Below are positions 6,675 to 14,019 of a DNA stretch of 14,860 bases, piece by piece. Under the pieces are notes generated by a model. That model made no database searches, had not been told where the DNA came from, and saw nothing but the letters and a program-made list of their open reading frames with translations. The number at the start of each line of letters is the position of its first letter. Position 1 is the stretch's first letter. Position numbers and translations under genes: made by a program. The stretch is from the NCBI GenBank assembly GCA_003343625.1, contig QAKV01000021.1, forward strand, positions 1 through 14,860, read 5' to 3'. Origin of the DNA: Clostridiales bacterium. Lineage in GTDB: Bacteria; Bacillota; Clostridia; Lachnospirales; Lachnospiraceae.

Positions 6675-7427
6675 ATGGACTTTTCAGGGAAGACAGTAAT
6701 AGTTACCGGCGCCGGCGCAGGTATGGGCAGGGCGGCCGCCCTTGGTTTTGCCAGGCTTGGCGCATCTCTTGTGGTAAACTCCATCTCCGACTCTGCGGCA
6801 AAGGTATGCGCCGATTTGGTAGCTCAGGGAGTTCCGGCCATATTTGTAAAGGCGGACGTGTCTGAAAAGGAAGGGGCAAAGAAGCTGATTGAAACGGCGG
6901 TGAAAACCTTTGGCGGGATAGACGTGCTTGTAAATGCCGCCGGTATAGTCGCCAACGGGAGCGTCGAGGATTGCGATGAAGAGACATGGGACAAGTCCAT
7001 GAAGGTGAATGTAAAAAGCGTCTACCTTACTTCACGCCTTGCCATGCCCTATCTTAGACAGAGGAAGGGCGTTATCGTCAATATAACTTCCACCGTCGCA
7101 ATAAAGGGCGTTATAAACCGAGCCGCCTACAGCGCCACAAAGGGTGCAATCCTTTCCCTTTCCAGGTCGATGGCAGCGGAATACATAGGCGAAGGCGTAA
7201 GGGTAAACTGCGTCTGCCCCGGAACTGTGGAAAGCGACTCCTTCAAGCGGCGCGTTGCTGCATCTCCCGACCCGGAGCAGGCAATGAAGGACTTTGTTGC
7301 ACGGCAGCCCATGGGGCGCCTGGGCAGGCCGGAGGAACTGGCGGAGGCAATTTTGTTTGCCGCCTCTCCCGACGTTACCTTTATGACCGGCGCAAATATA
7401 GTTGTAGACGGCGGCATGACCATTTAA
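6675..7427 (+). CDS. SDR-family dehydrogenase (2-keto-3-deoxy-L-fuconate dehydrogenase/BDH2-like)
   Basis: A classical short-chain dehydrogenase/reductase of 250 aa, cytoplasmic and NAD(P)-dependent. It has the cofactor motif TGAGAGMG (11-18), D61 in KADVS, NAAG (87-90), N112, S139 in NITST, and the catalytic Y152 and K156 of YSATK. The end of strand 2 is VVNSIS, with Asn35 instead of the Asp typical of strict NAD enzymes, so cofactor choice is uncertain. The C-terminal third (VNCVCPGTVESDS, then a stretch ending DFVARQPMGR, then FMTGANIVVDGG) resembles human BDH2 and bacterial 2-keto-3-deoxy-L-fuconate dehydrogenases, which oxidise a hydroxyl on short hydroxy-acid or keto-deoxy-sugar-acid substrates. 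GGAAGG (6661-6666) precedes the ATG, 26 nt after the regulator gene. In the operon it could produce the beta-keto acid that the next enzyme cleaves. The substrate is inferred, not shown. Confidence 0.88.
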   Translation: MDFSGKTVIVTGAGAGMGRAAALGFARLGASLVVNSISDSAAKVCADLVAQGVPAIFVKADVSEKEGAKKLIETAVKTFGGIDVLVNAAGIVANGSVEDCDEETWDKSMKVNVKSVYLTSRLAMPYLRQRKGVIVNITSTVAIKGVINRAAYSATKGAILSLSRSMAAEYIGEGVRVNCVCPGTVESDSFKRRVAASPDPEQAMKDFVARQPMGRLGRPEELAEAILFAASPDVTFMTGANIVVDGGMTI

Positions 7428-7501
7428 TTTTCCAAGCCCGGTAAAGTTAATATCATAAAAATATAAGCAGAAGAAAAACTCATTTAAAAAGGAGAAACAA
7501 A

Positions 7502-8323
7502 ATGGATCCATTAATCATTGTTGCAACACCGAATAATTGCTGGCTGCATCCGGACACCAAGTACCCGAAAACCGTGGAAGAACTGGTGGAAGAATCCGTG
7601 AAGTGCCGGGAGGCGGGAGCGGCTGTTCTGCACACCCACGGTCTTGCGGACATTGGGGAAGATTGCTGCACAAAGGGCGTGGGCAAATGGGTGGATGTAG
7701 TTGAAAAGTGCAGAGCGGCATCCGGCCTGCTTATTCAGAGCGGCATGTCCACTCTTACCTTTGAACAGCGCATTGACGCTTTTAAGGCAAAATCCGACAT
7801 GGTCTCCATTATTTTGAACCATCATGACGAGGATTTCGCCCAGTGCAACACGGACGTGCTCCATCCCATGGAGGAGCTGGTGGATTATGCGGAAAAGTGC
7901 CGTGAATACCGGGTAAAACCGGAGTTTGAGATATGGCACTCCGGCTCCATTTGGAACCTGAACGCTCTGATAGATAAGGGGCTCCTGGACGGTCCCTATA
8001 TCAACACTCTGTTCTTCGGCTGGCCCGGCGGCACCTGGTCCCCTCCCACCGTGCAGGAATATCTGTACCGCCGCAGCCTGATGCCCAAGAACTGCAAGTG
8101 TGTCGTGTCCATTATGGAAGAGCCCCAGATGGACATTCTCGTTGCGGCAATCCGCAACGGCGACGGCGTCCGTGTGGGCACAGAGGATTATCCCTACAAT
8201 CAGCAGGGTAAACTGTGCGAGGCCCATGAGCTGGTTAAAGAGATTGCAGACATTTCCCGTTCTCTTGGCCGGGAAGTGGCGACTCCGGAACAGGCGCGGG
8301 AGATTTTGGGCATCTATGCTTGA
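7502..8323 (+). CDS. BKACE-family beta-keto acid cleavage enzyme (DUF849)
   Basis: A zinc-dependent TIM-barrel enzyme of 273 aa. Characterised members (for example Kce, which cleaves 3-keto-5-aminohexanoate) condense a beta-keto acid with acetyl-CoA to give acetoacetate and a new acyl-CoA. H44 and H46 of VLHTHG and E228 of RVGTED match the three zinc ligands that I recall as His46, His48 and Glu230 in Kce. R224, D229 and S80 also match catalytic or binding residues at the same offset of two. The position of Kce Glu14, which binds the substrate amine, falls on Asn12 in TPNNCW, so the side chain of the substrate probably differs. AAAAGGAG (7487-7494) precedes the ATG by 7 nt. The gene follows the SDR after 74 nt and precedes the ABC importer. 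This gene most strongly implies that the pathway passes through a beta-keto acid. Confidence 0.88.
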   Translation: MDPLIIVATPNNCWLHPDTKYPKTVEELVEESVKCREAGAAVLHTHGLADIGEDCCTKGVGKWVDVVEKCRAASGLLIQSGMSTLTFEQRIDAFKAKSDMVSIILNHHDEDFAQCNTDVLHPMEELVDYAEKCREYRVKPEFEIWHSGSIWNLNALIDKGLLDGPYINTLFFGWPGGTWSPPTVQEYLYRRSLMPKNCKCVVSIMEEPQMDILVAAIRNGDGVRVGTEDYPYNQQGKLCEAHELVKEIADISRSLGREVATPEQAREILGIYA

Positions 8324-8439
8324 GCCTTGTCCTGATTGGCTTTAACCAGGCAAGCGGCCGACTATGGTAAGCAAAGGCAAGCACAGGGTAAAGAATATGA
8401 ATGGACAGGATGGTTCCCAGTAAGGGCAGAGGAATTAAT

Positions 8440-9927
8440 ATGGGTAATGATGTTTTAGTTCCAATTTCCAATTTAAGAAAGCGCTTTGGCAAAGTGCTGG
8501 CCTTGAACGACGTTTCATTCGAGCTGAAAAGGGGCGAGGTACATGCGCTGCTGGGGGAAAACGGAGCCGGCAAATCAACGCTTATTAAAGTGATTAGCGG
8601 CGTCCATACTCCGGACGAAGGCGAAATGATAATCAAAGGGCAAAAGATAAGCAATTACTCGCCGAAAAAAGCACGCAGCAGCGGAGTGGCAACGGTGTTT
8701 CAGGAGCTGAGCCTGGTCAATGAGCTCTCGGTAGAGGACAACATTTTCCTGGGCCATGAGGTCTCCGTGGCAACAGGGGCCTTAAACAGAACCGTAATGC
8801 GGAAAAAGGTTAATGAGCTTCTGGAATATGTAGGGCTGAACGTCTCAACTCAGACAAAAGCGGGAAGCCTGGGCTCCGCTCAGCAGCAGCTGGTTGAGAT
8901 CGCAAAGGCGCTGAGTACCGATCCTGATATCATCATTATGGATGAGCCGACGGATAAGCTATATGGTGACGAGCAAAAGCAGCTTTATCGCATTATCGCA
9001 AAGCTGCGGGAGGACGGTAAAGGCATAATATACATCTCCCATAAGCTTGAGGAGATCCTTCTTATCGCAGACCGGGTTACGGTTTTGCGGGACGGAAAAT
9101 ATATCTCAACCACGGATACAAAGGGCGCCACTCATGAGCAGCTGATATCCATGATGGTAGGCAGAGATATAGGCTCTTTGTTCCCCAAAGAGAAGGTACC
9201 CATTGGGGATGATGTTCTTACGGTTAAGGACCTCAGTTGCGGCGGTTATCTGCAGAATATCAATTTTTCCGTGCGGAGCGGGGAAATTCTCGGCATAGGC
9301 GGCCTGGTTGGCTCAGGAAGAACGATGCTGGCGCAAAGTATAGCCGGCGTTATTAAGACCGATGCAGGCAAGGTTTTCGTTGATGGCGAGGAGATAAGCC
9401 TCAAATCCCCCAAGGACGCAATAAAATCCCGCATTGCATATCTGCCTGAGGACAGGAAACGATACGGTTTGGTGCTCTCCATGAGCTGCCTGGATAATAT
9501 TATTCTCCCTTCGATCCCCAGCTTTGTCGTTAATAAAAAAGAGCTGACCAAAAATACGGACGGTCTGGTTTCAAAGCTCAGCATCAAGACTCCAAGCTTG
9601 AATACCTATGTGGGAAATCTGAGCGGAGGAAACCAGCAAAAGGTCGTTATTGCAAAATGGCTCAGCACAAAAGCCCGCGTATTTATTTTTGACGAACCCA
9701 CACAGGGAATAGACGTAGGCACGAAAGCGGAAATATACAAGCTTATGTGCAGTCTGGCAAAAGAAGGCTGCTGCATACTGATGATTTCATCAGACATGAA
9801 CGAGCTTCTGTCCATGTCTGACAGGGTGGCCGTTATGAGCTCGGGTCAGATGGTCGGAGTTTTGAATCATGATGAATGTACGCCGGAGAATGTTCTGAGA
9901 TACGCATTTGAACGCTCCGATTCCTAA
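8440..9927 (+). CDS. CUT2-type sugar ABC importer, fused double ATP-binding protein (RbsA-like)
   Basis: A cytoplasmic double ATPase of 495 aa (RbsA is about 500) for the RbsC- and RbsB-like proteins encoded next. Domain 1: Walker A GENGAGKST (39-47), Q-loop TVFQELS (85-91), a degenerate signature LGSAQQQ (144-150) and Walker B IIIMDEP (164-170). Domain 2: Walker A-like GLVGSGRT (288-295) with Arg in place of Lys, normal for RbsA, YLPEDRKRYGL (334-344), LSGGNQQK (394-401) and IFDEPTQGIDVGTK (416-429). Odd point: the segment after Walker B reads TDKLYGDE, where family members usually have a T(A/D)AL(T/S)-type sequence. The start is chosen at ATG 8440, with AGAGGA at 8428-8433; an in-frame ATG at 8401 would add 13 residues before the conserved N-terminus and has a weaker ribosome binding site. 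The 116-nt gap before it is the longest but one in the operon and shows no clear promoter. Confidence 0.92.
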   Translation: MGNDVLVPISNLRKRFGKVLALNDVSFELKRGEVHALLGENGAGKSTLIKVISGVHTPDEGEMIIKGQKISNYSPKKARSSGVATVFQELSLVNELSVEDNIFLGHEVSVATGALNRTVMRKKVNELLEYVGLNVSTQTKAGSLGSAQQQLVEIAKALSTDPDIIIMDEPTDKLYGDEQKQLYRIIAKLREDGKGIIYISHKLEEILLIADRVTVLRDGKYISTTDTKGATHEQLISMMVGRDIGSLFPKEKVPIGDDVLTVKDLSCGGYLQNINFSVRSGEILGIGGLVGSGRTMLAQSIAGVIKTDAGKVFVDGEEISLKSPKDAIKSRIAYLPEDRKRYGLVLSMSCLDNIILPSIPSFVVNKKELTKNTDGLVSKLSIKTPSLNTYVGNLSGGNQQKVVIAKWLSTKARVFIFDEPTQGIDVGTKAEIYKLMCSLAKEGCCILMISSDMNELLSMSDRVAVMSSGQMVGVLNHDECTPENVLRYAFERSDS

Positions 9928-10018
9928 GCCCTCTATAGCCAAAGCCGGCGGGCATCTCGGAACACTTTAAAAATCGATTAATGTTTTTGCTGTATAAAGC
10001 GGCAAGGTGGAGATTCTT

Positions 10019-10969
10019 ATGAAAAAGGAAAAACAAATCAATATTAATTGGCAAATTGTCGGAGTACTAGCCGCAATCGTTGTAATAATTATTGTCACAG
10101 GCATTATCAGACCGCAATTTTTCAAGCTGTCCAACATCGCCAATGTTGTCAGGCAGAATGCGGCCCTGGCTCTGGTTGCGTTTGCTATGACGCCAATAAT
10201 CATAACCGGCGGTATAGACCTGTCTCCGGCGGCAAACAACGCCCTGGTCAGCATTGTGGTGGCCATGCTCCTGGTAAGGGGAATGAACGTCTACGCCGCT
10301 ATGACCATCGGCATCATGGCAGGCACGGCCTGCGGCCTGATTAACGGCGTGCTTATCGGTTATCTCAGGCTGCCGCCCTTTGTGGCGACATTGAGCACGC
10401 AGTGCATTGTTCAGGGCGTGGCGTTGACGATCACCGGAGGCGTGCCGGTCACCAATCTTGGCAGCGAAGTGTACAAGACTCTGGGCATAGGAAGCATCGG
10501 CAATATCATCCCCGTAAACTTCATCCCCGTAGTAGTCTTGTTCGCCCTCACATTTTTCCTTATCCATAAAACGAAATTCGGAATTAACACATATGCGATA
10601 GGCGGTAATGAAACCGTTGCCCTTTGGGCAGGCATCAATGTGAAGAAGCATAAGCTGCTGGTATATACCTTTGCAGGTTTTATGTTTGGCGTAGCCGGCG
10701 TTATCGCCGGGTCCCGCGTCAGCTCCGGACAGCCCTATCTGAGCACCGGTATCGAGCTGGACGCAATAGCCGCAGCGTGCATAGGCGGCACCTCAATGTC
10801 CGGAGGAAAAGGAACCATGCTTGGCACCTTGCTTGGCGTAATGCTCATGGGCCTGCTGAACAACGCCCTTAACCTGTCGGGAATTTCAACCTTTGTTCAG
10901 GACATCGTAACAGGTTTTGTAATCGCTATAGCCGTATTTGTCAGCATGATACGGGACAATAAAAACTGA
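10019..10969 (+). CDS. CUT2-type sugar ABC importer permease (RbsC-like)
   Basis: A 316-aa integral membrane permease of the BPD_transp_2 family, expected to work as a homodimer with the RbsA-like ATPase. Hydrophobic segments lie at about 13-30, 47-63, 72-86, 91-116, 120-140, 163-182, 213-231, 247-258, 264-285 and 293-311. The family motif GGIDLS is at 64-69, and the ATPase-coupling loop is KTKFGINTYAIGGNETVALW (184-203). In RbsC the motif usually continues SVG; here it continues PAAN, a local change close to the translocation path. The start is ATG 10019, with AAGGTGGAG (10004-10012) upstream; an in-frame GTG at 10007 lies inside that site. It follows the ATPase gene after 91 nt and precedes the binding protein gene by 59 nt, the standard RbsACB order. 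Confidence 0.92.
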   Translation: MKKEKQININWQIVGVLAAIVVIIIVTGIIRPQFFKLSNIANVVRQNAALALVAFAMTPIIITGGIDLSPAANNALVSIVVAMLLVRGMNVYAAMTIGIMAGTACGLINGVLIGYLRLPPFVATLSTQCIVQGVALTITGGVPVTNLGSEVYKTLGIGSIGNIIPVNFIPVVVLFALTFFLIHKTKFGINTYAIGGNETVALWAGINVKKHKLLVYTFAGFMFGVAGVIAGSRVSSGQPYLSTGIELDAIAAACIGGTSMSGGKGTMLGTLLGVMLMGLLNNALNLSGISTFVQDIVTGFVIAIAVFVSMIRDNKN

Positions 10970-11028
10970 AGCATTGGCAACAGTGGAAAAAGCCGAAAGG
11001 CAAAAAATAAATTGGAGGAAAGCAAACA

Positions 11029-12087
11029 ATGAAAAAGAGCAAAATCATATCCCTTGTAATAGTTTTGGCGCTATGCTTTGCTATTGCAGGGTGCGGAGCA
11101 TCAAACACGGAAGCTGAAGCTACGCCCGCCCCGGAGGCGGCAAGCGCAGCGGAGACCAGCGAGAAGGAAACAGTAAACGTCACCGTGCTGATGCCAAACG
11201 CCGGCGACACCTATTTCCAGAACAAATCCTACGGCTATACTCTCGGAGAACAGTTAGCCAACAGCGAGTTCCCCCAGCTTGACGTCGTAGTCAAGATGTA
11301 CGATGCGGGCGGCTATGAGTATGCGGAGCGGCAGATAAGCCAGATGGAAGACGCGATCACTCAGGGTGTGGACGTCATCATACTGACCCCCTGTGATTCG
11401 GAGGCCCTTGTCCCCTATGTGGAGAAGGCAATGGATGCCGGAATAATAGTCATAAACGATGATATAGCCGTCAACTGCGACTGCACCAGCGCAATTTATG
11501 AAAATTCCGTCAGAGCGGGCAAGCTTCTGGCCTACAGAATGGCAGAGAGCATGGGCTATGAAGGCAATGTTTGCCTGCTGAAGGGACCCTCCTCCGGCTC
11601 CCTTTTCGTCAACCGTGGTCAGGGCGTTGTGGAGGGGCTGTCCGCCTTCTCCGGAATAACCGTCCTTGACGAGCAGTTCCAGACCGACGACGTCATGGCC
11701 GGCATGAGCCAGGTGGAAGACTGGATACAGCGCTTTGGCGATGACCTGGATGCAATTTACATTCACGGAGCAACCCAGGCCATTGTGGCTGCCGACTCTC
11801 TCAAGGCTGCCGGATACGAGCCCGGCGATGTGAAGATTTTCACCTTTGACGTCAGCGCCGAGTCCCTGCAGTATCTCCAGGACGGCTGGCTTACCGGTAT
11901 AGTTCCCGCCCAGCCCATTAAGGTCTCTCAGAACGCAGTTGTCTATGGCGTACGGGCATACATGGGCCAGGAAGTTCCCGCCAAGGTATACTCCAGCGAC
12001 GACTACCCCATCCTCAGCGACGAGGCAGAGTTCTTTGACACCGGCTTCTGCATGGCCCCTGACGGATGGTCCCCGAAGCTCAACTGA
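11029..12087 (+). CDS. CUT2-type sugar-binding lipoprotein (RbsB-like, Peripla_BP_4)
   Basis: An extracytoplasmic binding protein of 352 aa anchored as a lipoprotein. It has a basic N-terminus, a hydrophobic stretch 6-18 and a lipobox IAGC with Cys22, followed by a flexible Ala/Glu/Pro/Ser-rich linker to about residue 46. The mature part starts NVTVLMPNAGDTYFQ and shows the periplasmic-binding-protein-I pattern: EDAITQGVDVIILTPCDSEA, DAGIIVINDDIA, NRGQGVVEGL, DAIYIHGATQAIVAADSLK and VKIFTFDVSAE. The Asp/Asn/Arg residues in these stretches usually contact sugar hydroxyls. GGAGGAA (11014-11020) lies 8 nt before the ATG. As in many such operons, the binding protein gene is bracketed by secondary structure: a strong hairpin lies 50 nt downstream (12137-12169). 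The ligand is probably a sugar, polyol or nucleoside-like compound. Confidence 0.93.
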   Translation: MKKSKIISLVIVLALCFAIAGCGASNTEAEATPAPEAASAAETSEKETVNVTVLMPNAGDTYFQNKSYGYTLGEQLANSEFPQLDVVVKMYDAGGYEYAERQISQMEDAITQGVDVIILTPCDSEALVPYVEKAMDAGIIVINDDIAVNCDCTSAIYENSVRAGKLLAYRMAESMGYEGNVCLLKGPSSGSLFVNRGQGVVEGLSAFSGITVLDEQFQTDDVMAGMSQVEDWIQRFGDDLDAIYIHGATQAIVAADSLKAAGYEPGDVKIFTFDVSAESLQYLQDGWLTGIVPAQPIKVSQNAVVYGVRAYMGQEVPAKVYSSDDYPILSDEAEFFDTGFCMAPDGWSPKLN

Positions 12088-12136
12088 GTAATCTCGAATA
12101 AAAACACTCGAAAGTTATTTCATTATCCTCTTAGCG

Positions 12137-12169
12137 ATTGCTGTGCGGGAGTAACTCTCGCACAGCAAT
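12137..12169 (+). other. Very stable intercistronic hairpin after the binding-protein gene
   Basis: ATTGCTGTGCGGGAG (12137-12151) pairs with CTCTCGCACAGCAAT (12155-12169), 15 bp with one G-U pair and a TAA loop. It is not followed by a T-tract (TGTGATTAATGC follows), so full termination is unlikely. It lies 49 nt after the binding-protein stop and 62 nt before the next start. A likely role is to protect the upstream mRNA from 3' decay, so that binding protein is made in excess over the enzymes downstream, or to reduce read-through in part. Confidence 0.65.
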
Positions 12170-12230
12170 TGTGATTAATGCTGTTACAAAATATTTTTTA
12201 CCCAAAGTGATAATAAACTGGGAGGTCACA

Positions 12231-14000
12231 ATGGAAAGGTATGCTTTAGCGAAGGTGGCTTTAGGCAAGGAAGCTGCGGATCTAGTCATATGCGGTGGGA
12301 AACTGGTCAATGTCTGCACGAAGGAAGTATACGATGCAGACGTGGCGATCAAGGGCGACAGCATCGCATACATCGGCGACTGCACACACACCATAGATGA
12401 AAACACGGAAATTATAGATGCGAAAGGAAAATACATTTGCCCTGGCCTGATCGACCAGCACGTCCACACATATGAAAGCCAGATGGACGTTGTGGAATAC
12501 GCAAACGCAGTGGTGCCGCTTGGCGTAACCGGAGTTGTGAACGATTTCTACGGCGAGTGCGTTATCGGCGGTATAAAAGCAATAAGGTCCTCTTTGGATA
12601 TCGCAAAAAAACAGACGCCGCTTAAAATTTTTTTTGCTCTTCCCATGCCCGCTTATTATCAGAACCTGCCCTTCTACCACGTGGGTCATCCCACGGAAGA
12701 AGAGATGATCGAGATGATGGATTGGGAAGAGTGCGTGGGCCTGAACGATACCTTTGGCAGTAAAATGATCGCCAACGATCCGAAGATGCAAAGGCTCATA
12801 GACGAGGCCCAGAAGCGCAGGCTGGAGGTCTGCGGGCATGGCTCGGAGCTTTCGGAAAAGCAGTCCAACGCATGGATGGCTTATGTCCGCCGCACGGACG
12901 ACCATGAGTGTACCCAGCCTGAGGAGCTTCTGTATAAGCTGAGGATGGGAATGTATGTATCCATGCGCGTAGGTTCCGGCTGCGTTGAGATACCAAGACT
13001 TGCAAAGGCTCTGTCCTATGCAGATGTAGACACGAGACACATTACCCTCAATACCGACGTATGCTCGCCCCTGAGGATGAGCGAAGAGGGACACCTTGAT
13101 AATTGCGTCAGGACATGCATTAAAAACGGCATACATCCCATAGACGCAATTTGCATGGCGACAATTAATACGGCGGAGTGTATAAGGAAGGACGATCTGT
13201 TTGGCTCCGTCGCTCCGGGCAAGATCGCAGATATCGTTCTGGTGAAGGATCTTGTAGACTTCCGTGCGGATACGGTCATAGCCAACGGCCGTGTTGTGGC
13301 AAAAGACGGCAAGCTGCTTGCGCCGTTTAAAAGAGCGCCGTATCCGGAATATGCATATAACACCGTGCGTTTAAAAAGAGAAATTCGAGCATCTGATTTT
13401 GCTATCAGCTGCAATTCAAATACAGCGCAGAAAGTCCGTGCGATTGGCTGCTCAAATGAAGGCATCATTACCACCGAAATTCACACGGAGATAGTCCCGG
13501 AAGATGGCTTCATCCGCCCGGACACGGAGAGAGACATTCTCAAAATCGCCAGCCTTGAGCGGACGAAACTCTCCGGAGACATGTACACTGCGCTGATACA
13601 TGGCTTTGGCCTGAAATCCGGCGCAATTGCCAGCACCTACAATCCCCACAACCAGCATATGACTATCGTGGGAACAAACGACGAGGACATGGCCTTTGCC
13701 GCAAACAAGCTTGTAGAAATGGGCGGAGGCTTCATTGTGGTGGAAAAGGGAGAAGTCAAAGCGGCCCTGCCTCTGCCCATGTATGGGCTTTTGTCGGACA
13801 TGCCCCTTGAGAGCGTTGTGGAGGGCGTCCGCTCCGTCTACTCCGCCTCTTGGGATATAGGCTGCGTGCTGTCCGAACCCTTCCACACCCTTGCCTTTGT
13901 GGGTCTGCCCGTGATTATAGGCAATCTTAAGATAAGCCCCACGGGTCTGGTGGATGTTTGGGCCGAAAAGAACGTCCCCTTGTTTATAGAGGAAGCATGA
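12231..14000 (+). CDS. Adenine deaminase-family amidohydrolase with altered active-site motifs
   Basis: A 589-aa metal-dependent hydrolase, close in length and layout to bacterial adenine deaminase: a small N-terminal beta domain (15-70), a TIM barrel (about 71-330) and a C-terminal domain (about 410-589). Conserved features: HVH (77-79) in PGLIDQHVHTYES, H203 in CGHGSELS, DHECT (224-228), D276 in LNTD and EGHLD (286-290). Two hallmark motifs are altered. DPHE after strand 2 is replaced by DFYGE (105-109), and HDSHN in the C-terminal domain by a YNPHNQHM stretch (470-477). The flanking VGTNDEDMA and LPLPMYGLLSD remain clear. It is therefore homologous to adenine deaminase but may act on another cyclic amidine, amide or lactone. 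The ATG at 12231 follows GGGAGG by 5 nt; an in-frame TTG at 12138 lies inside a hairpin and is rejected. The next gene starts 19 nt downstream. Confidence 0.85.
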   Translation: MERYALAKVALGKEAADLVICGGKLVNVCTKEVYDADVAIKGDSIAYIGDCTHTIDENTEIIDAKGKYICPGLIDQHVHTYESQMDVVEYANAVVPLGVTGVVNDFYGECVIGGIKAIRSSLDIAKKQTPLKIFFALPMPAYYQNLPFYHVGHPTEEEMIEMMDWEECVGLNDTFGSKMIANDPKMQRLIDEAQKRRLEVCGHGSELSEKQSNAWMAYVRRTDDHECTQPEELLYKLRMGMYVSMRVGSGCVEIPRLAKALSYADVDTRHITLNTDVCSPLRMSEEGHLDNCVRTCIKNGIHPIDAICMATINTAECIRKDDLFGSVAPGKIADIVLVKDLVDFRADTVIANGRVVAKDGKLLAPFKRAPYPEYAYNTVRLKREIRASDFAISCNSNTAQKVRAIGCSNEGIITTEIHTEIVPEDGFIRPDTERDILKIASLERTKLSGDMYTALIHGFGLKSGAIASTYNPHNQHMTIVGTNDEDMAFAANKLVEMGGGFIVVEKGEVKAALPLPMYGLLSDMPLESVVEGVRSVYSASWDIGCVLSEPFHTLAFVGLPVIIGNLKISPTGLVDVWAEKNVPLFIEEA

Positions 14001-14019
14001 TGTACGGGAGGGATTGTCA

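Noticed and set aside
10988..11000. Small hairpin GCC-GAAA-GGC followed by AAAAAA before the binding-protein gene
   Set aside because: The stem is only 3 bp and the tail is A-rich, not T-rich, on the transcribed strand; no termination expected.
12169..12197. Possible promoter TTGTGA-17-TATTTT before the adenine deaminase-like gene
   Set aside because: Each box matches consensus at only four positions and it overlaps the end of the hairpin; too weak to list.
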